From Candidatus Bacteroides intestinavium (GTDB taxonomy: Bacteria > Bacteroidota > Bacteroidia > Bacteroidales > Bacteroidaceae): DNA of 64,000 nt. The notes under the pieces were generated by a model. The model did not search any database. It was not told the DNA's origin and saw only the letters and a list, made by a program, of their open reading frames with translations. The DNA lies in the NCBI GenBank assembly GCA_019118325.1, contig DWZE01000085.1, forward strand, positions 16,671-80,670, read 5' to 3'. Both the position numbers and the translations under genes were made by a program. This document shows, in pieces, positions 61,168-64,000 of the stretch (its first letter is position 1; every line of letters begins with the position of its first letter).

Positions 61168-62721
61168 ATGGAGGAAAAGATTATTATTCTCGACTTCGGT
61201 TCGCAGACCACGCAGCTCATCGGCCGCCGTCTCCGCGAGCTGAACGTGTATTGCGAAATCGTGCCTTACAACAAGTTCCCGCATGGCGACGAGAGCGTGA
61301 AAGGCGTCATCCTCTCCGGCAGCCCCTTCTCGGTGTACGACCGGGAGGCTTTCCGGGTGGACCTGGCGGACATTCGCGGCAAGTTGCCCATCCTGGGCAT
61401 CTGCTATGGCGCGCAGTTCATCGCCTATACCCACGGGGGAAGCGTGGAGCCGGCCGGCACCCGCGAGTACGGCCGGGCCAATCTGGCTCGCTTCGAGCAC
61501 GACAATCCTTTGCTGAAGGGCGTTCGCGAACATTCGCAGGTGTGGATGAGCCACGGCGACACCATCACGTCCGTTCCCGCCGGATTCCGCATCATCGCCT
61601 CGACGGACAAGGTGGCTGTGGCCGCCTATCAGGTGGAGGGCGAACAGGTGTGGGGCGTGCAGTTCCACCCGGAAGTCTATCATAGCGAAGACGGTACGCA
61701 GATGCTCCGCAACTTCGTGGTGGACATCTGCGGATGCCACCAGACGTGGAGCCCCGCCTCGTTCGTGGACACGACCGTGGCCGAACTGAAGGAGCAGATC
61801 GGCAACGACCGCGTCATCCTCGGCCTGAGCGGAGGAGTGGACTCGTCCGTGGCCGCCGTGCTGCTGAACCGTGCCATCGGCCGCAACCTGACGTGTATCT
61901 TCGTGGACCACGGCCTGCTGCGCAAGAATGAGTTCCACGACGTGCTGCACGACTACGAGTGCCTCGGCCTGAACGTCATCGGCGTGGATGCCTCGGAGAA
62001 GTTCTTCAAGGACTTGGAGGGCGTCAGCGATCCCGAACAGAAACGTAAAATCATCGGCCGCGACTTCGTGGAGGTGTTCAACGCCGAGGCGCGCAAGATT
62101 ACCGACGCCCGCTGGCTGGCGCAGGGCACCATCTATCCCGACCGCATCGAGAGCCTCAACATCACGGGCAAGGTCATCAAGAGCCATCACAACGTGGGCG
62201 GTCTGCCCAAGGAGATGAACCTCAAGCTGTGCGAGCCGCTGAAGTGGCTCTTCAAGGACGAGGTGCGCCGCGTGGGCCGCGAACTGGGCATCCCTGAGCA
62301 CCTCATCGGCCGCCATCCCTTCCCCGGACCCGGACTGGCCGTCCGCATCCTGGGCGACATCACCCGCGAAAAGGTGCGCATCCTGCAGGATGCCGACGAC
62401 ATCTTCATCCAAGGCCTGCGTGACTGGAAGGTGAAGGACGACGAAGGACACGAGACGTCGCTCTATGACCATGTGTGGCAGGCCGGTGTCATCCTCCTGC
62501 CTGTCCGGAGTGTGGGCGTGATGGGCGACGAGCGCACCTACGAGCGTGCCGTGGCCCTGCGTGCCGTGACCTCCACCGATGCCATGACGGCCGACTGGGC
62601 CCGCTTGCCCTATGATTTCCTGGCCCGCGTGTCCAACGACATTATAAATAAGGTGAAAGGCGTGAACCGCGTGGCGTATGACATTTCGTCCAAGCCGCCT
62701 TCGACCATCGAGTGGGAATAA
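61168..62721 (+). CDS. guaA: GMP synthase (glutamine-hydrolysing)
   Basis: 517 residues. The class I glutaminase domain has its Cys in [11 protein letters not shown] and the His/Glu pair in [10 protein letters not shown]. The PP-loop ATP pyrophosphatase motif is [15 protein letters not shown], and the dimerisation domain ends KPPSTIEWE. It converts XMP to GMP. The start follows a TACCTTTG -7 element by about 50 bases. Confidence 0.97.
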   Translation: MEEKIIILDFGSQTTQLIGRRLRELNVYCEIVPYNKFPHGDESVKGVILSGSPFSVYDREAFRVDLADIRGKLPILGICYGAQFIAYTHGGSVEPAGTREYGRANLARFEHDNPLLKGVREHSQVWMSHGDTITSVPAGFRIIASTDKVAVAAYQVEGEQVWGVQFHPEVYHSEDGTQMLRNFVVDICGCHQTWSPASFVDTTVAELKEQIGNDRVILGLSGGVDSSVAAVLLNRAIGRNLTCIFVDHGLLRKNEFHDVLHDYECLGLNVIGVDASEKFFKDLEGVSDPEQKRKIIGRDFVEVFNAEARKITDARWLAQGTIYPDRIESLNITGKVIKSHHNVGGLPKEMNLKLCEPLKWLFKDEVRRVGRELGIPEHLIGRHPFPGPGLAVRILGDITREKVRILQDADDIFIQGLRDWKVKDDEGHETSLYDHVWQAGVILLPVRSVGVMGDERTYERAVALRAVTSTDAMTADWARLPYDFLARVSNDIINKVKGVNRVAYDISSKPPSTIEWE

Positions 62722-62752
62722 ACCGCTTCCCGCTCTTGGAAGGATATTTACC

Positions 62753-62792
62753 GGCAGCCCCGGTCCGAAAGGGCCGGGGCTGCCGTGCATTT
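62753..62792 (+). terminator. hairpin downstream of guaA
   Basis: GGCAGCCCCGG(T)CC and GG(G)CCGGGGCTGCC form a very GC-rich stem with a GAAA tetraloop (62753-62784), followed by GTGCATTTT. This is a probable intrinsic terminator, with a weak U-tract. Confidence 0.7.
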
Positions 62793-62823
62793 TGCTGTCT
62801 TGCCGTGCATGAACTTCGGTCTG

Positions 62824-63762
62824 TCATTTCCTCCGGTGAGGGTGTGGCAGTCTCGGGAACAGCTTGCGGAAGCGTACCAGCTGGTGGGTGATGTTGTTGC
62901 CGGCGATGACCACTGTGACGGCCACCAGAATGAGCGTAATGCCCATGCAGTCGCGTGCCGTCAGCCGTTCGCCGAACACGGTGATACCGAAGAGGATGGC
63001 CGTCAGCGGTTCCAGTGCGCCCAGGATGGCTGTGGGTGTGGAGCCGATGCGCTGGATGGCGCTCGTGGTGCATAGGAAGGAAATGGCGGTGGGGAAGAGG
63101 GCCAGGGCGATGAGGTTGCCCCAGAGCCACCAGCGGGTGGGCAGGCAGACATGGCCGTCCATCCACAGCCGCACGACGAACAACGATACGCCGAACAGCA
63201 GGACATAGAACGTCACCTTCAGCGTAGCCATCTCTTTCAGTCCGGGGCGGTTGACGCCCACGATGTAGAGGGCGTAGGACAGGGCCGAGCCAAGCACCAG
63301 CAACGTGCCCGTCAGGCTCAGCGTGACGCCGTCGCCTCCTTGGTAGAGCATTGCGATGCCGCTGAGGGCCAGCAGCAGGCAGAGCCCGGTCTGGAGGGTC
63401 AGCTTTTCTTTGTAGAGGGCTGCCATGATGAGGGCCACCATGATGGGGTAGACGAAGAGGATGGTGGAAGCGATGCCTGCATCCATGTAGTTGTAGGCTT
63501 CGAACAGTGTCAGTGAGGACAGAGCCACCAGGATGCCCAGTACGGCCAGGGGGAGCAGGTCTTTCCGGCATAGGTGGAAGTCGCTGCCACGCCGGGTCTT
63601 GAGCATGGCGCCTACCATGGGGATGGCAAACAGGTAGCGGAAGAAAAGTACGGAGTCCGGATTCATGCCGTCCGCATAGAGCGGCAGGGCAAACAGGGGG
63701 TTCATACCGTATGTGGCCGCGGCAATGACGGCGAGCAGATAACCTTTGGCTTTCTCGTTCAT
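62824..63762 (-). CDS. EamA family (drug/metabolite) transporter
   Basis: 312 residues with ten helices in two EamA repeats (GYLLAVIAAATYGMNPLFALPL, SYALYIVGVNRPGLKEMA, TPTAILGALEPLTAILFG). Inner membrane exporter, substrate unknown; it is only remotely similar to the EamA protein at 26598-27500. The probable insertion sequence begins just upstream of its start, so its promoter may be displaced. Confidence 0.9.
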   Translation of the reverse strand: MNEKAKGYLLAVIAAATYGMNPLFALPLYADGMNPDSVLFFRYLFAIPMVGAMLKTRRGSDFHLCRKDLLPLAVLGILVALSSLTLFEAYNYMDAGIASTILFVYPIMVALIMAALYKEKLTLQTGLCLLLALSGIAMLYQGGDGVTLSLTGTLLVLGSALSYALYIVGVNRPGLKEMATLKVTFYVLLFGVSLFVVRLWMDGHVCLPTRWWLWGNLIALALFPTAISFLCTTSAIQRIGSTPTAILGALEPLTAILFGITVFGERLTARDCMGITLILVAVTVVIAGNNITHQLVRFRKLFPRLPHPHRRK

Positions 63763-63811
63763 TAATATAATAACTTAAGTTTCGCAAGTGTCCCAATGAT
63801 GTAATAAAAAA

Positions 63812-63886
63812 GGCTAAAGGGGTTTGATAATTCAAAGATTATCACTATATTAACGTCACCAAACAAACCATATAGCCCCTTTAGCC
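63812..63886. repeat. 11-bp inverted repeat before a transposase-like start
   Basis: GGCTAAAGGGG (63812-63822) and CCCCTTTAGCC (63876-63886) are perfect complements; the second arm ends directly at the ATG 63887. A hairpin covering the ribosome entry site would limit translation, a known strategy of insertion sequences against read-through expression. Confidence 0.7.
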
Positions 63887-64000
63887 ATGAACAAAAATAG
63901 ACATATTATCGGTGAACTCCAAGAGTTTTTTGCAAATAAAGACTCCGGCAAGGCAATAAACAGCCTATCAGCCATTATGAACAGCATAAGGATACAGTGC
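63887..64000 (+). mobile_element. 5' end of a probable transposase gene (insertion sequence, cut by window edge)
   Basis: 38 codons from the ATG at 63887, starting MNKNRHIIGELQEFFANKDS, remain open at the window end. The Lys/Asn-rich start, AT-rich codons and the hairpin just before the start codon resemble Bacteroidales insertion-sequence transposases. The family cannot be fixed from this fragment. The element's left end must lie between 63763 and about 63811. Confidence 0.5.

Noticed and set aside
61156..62790. Minus-strand reading frame of 544 codons opposite guaA
   Set aside because: Antisense shadow; guaA is complete with all motifs and this frame has none.

Overview
The window looks like a chromosomal segment of a fairly GC-rich member of the Bacteroidales (Bacteroides or a close relative). 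The evidence is the family content: NVEALA peptides, BF3164-like six-bladed propeller lipoproteins, DUF3256, DUF4250, DUF4847, DUF5715, DUF6722, a BtuB-BtuG vitamin B12 uptake locus and LytTR two-component control. Most promoters that can be read follow the Bacteroidetes pattern TTTG - 19 to 20 bases - TAnnTTTG. The genus is inference; there is no rRNA in the window.

Layout. 1-5.5 kb: the end of an unknown gene, a small RNA, an M23 peptidase, a membrane metallophosphoesterase, a small-conductance mechanosensitive channel and a DUF4435 (TOPRIM-like) gene. 5.5-7.2 kb: an AT-rich island with a propeller lipoprotein and an NVEALA peptide; it separates DUF4435 from an ABC-type ATPase (7.3-8.1 kb) that is its likely partner in an OLD/PARIS-like pair. 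8.1-10.4 kb: MeaB and a DUF1573 protein. 11.0-16.7 kb: a cobalamin riboswitch followed by btuB, btuG, btuF and btuC. 17.0-24.2 kb: an efflux operon read right to left (TolC, MacA, MacB ATPase, permease, histidine kinase, LytTR regulator). 24.4-31.8 kb: YitT, DUF3256, free-methionine-sulfoxide reductase, an EamA transporter, TruA, DUF5715, Nnr and a secreted EEP hydrolase. 32.2-46.6 kb: mainly housekeeping genes (hpt, adk, obgE, a GNAT-PgeF fusion, phoH, purC, menG, aroE, TPM and LemA) with two RelE-type toxin-antitoxin pairs. 46.6-48 kb: a decayed element flanked by 41-bp direct repeats beside tRNA-Gly and tRNA-Tyr. 48-57 kb: ribH, a TPR protein, recF, a DUF721 gene and a long leftward gene run (M3 peptidase, DUF4847, dCMP deaminase, S41 peptidase, 5-formyl-THF cyclo-ligase, PHP phosphatase). 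57.2-59 kb: a second NVEALA/propeller cassette, this one with a thioredoxin-like lipoprotein. 59-64 kb: gap, mscL, guaA, an EamA transporter and the left end of a probable insertion sequence.

The most unusual feature is a set of short intergenic arrays with an exact period of about two helical turns. Six separate arrays carry a GATATC-centred palindrome repeated 3-4 times at exactly 22 bp. One array carries ACGCGT five times at exactly 24 bp. Two more arrays, of unrelated sequence, have periods of about 22 and 21 bp. All lie between genes, nearly always just upstream of a start codon, and nothing else in the annotation explains them. The two NVEALA cassettes, the split DUF4435/ATPase pair, the GNAT-PgeF fusion and the toxin-antitoxin pair inserted into the TPM-LemA operon are the other main points of interest.
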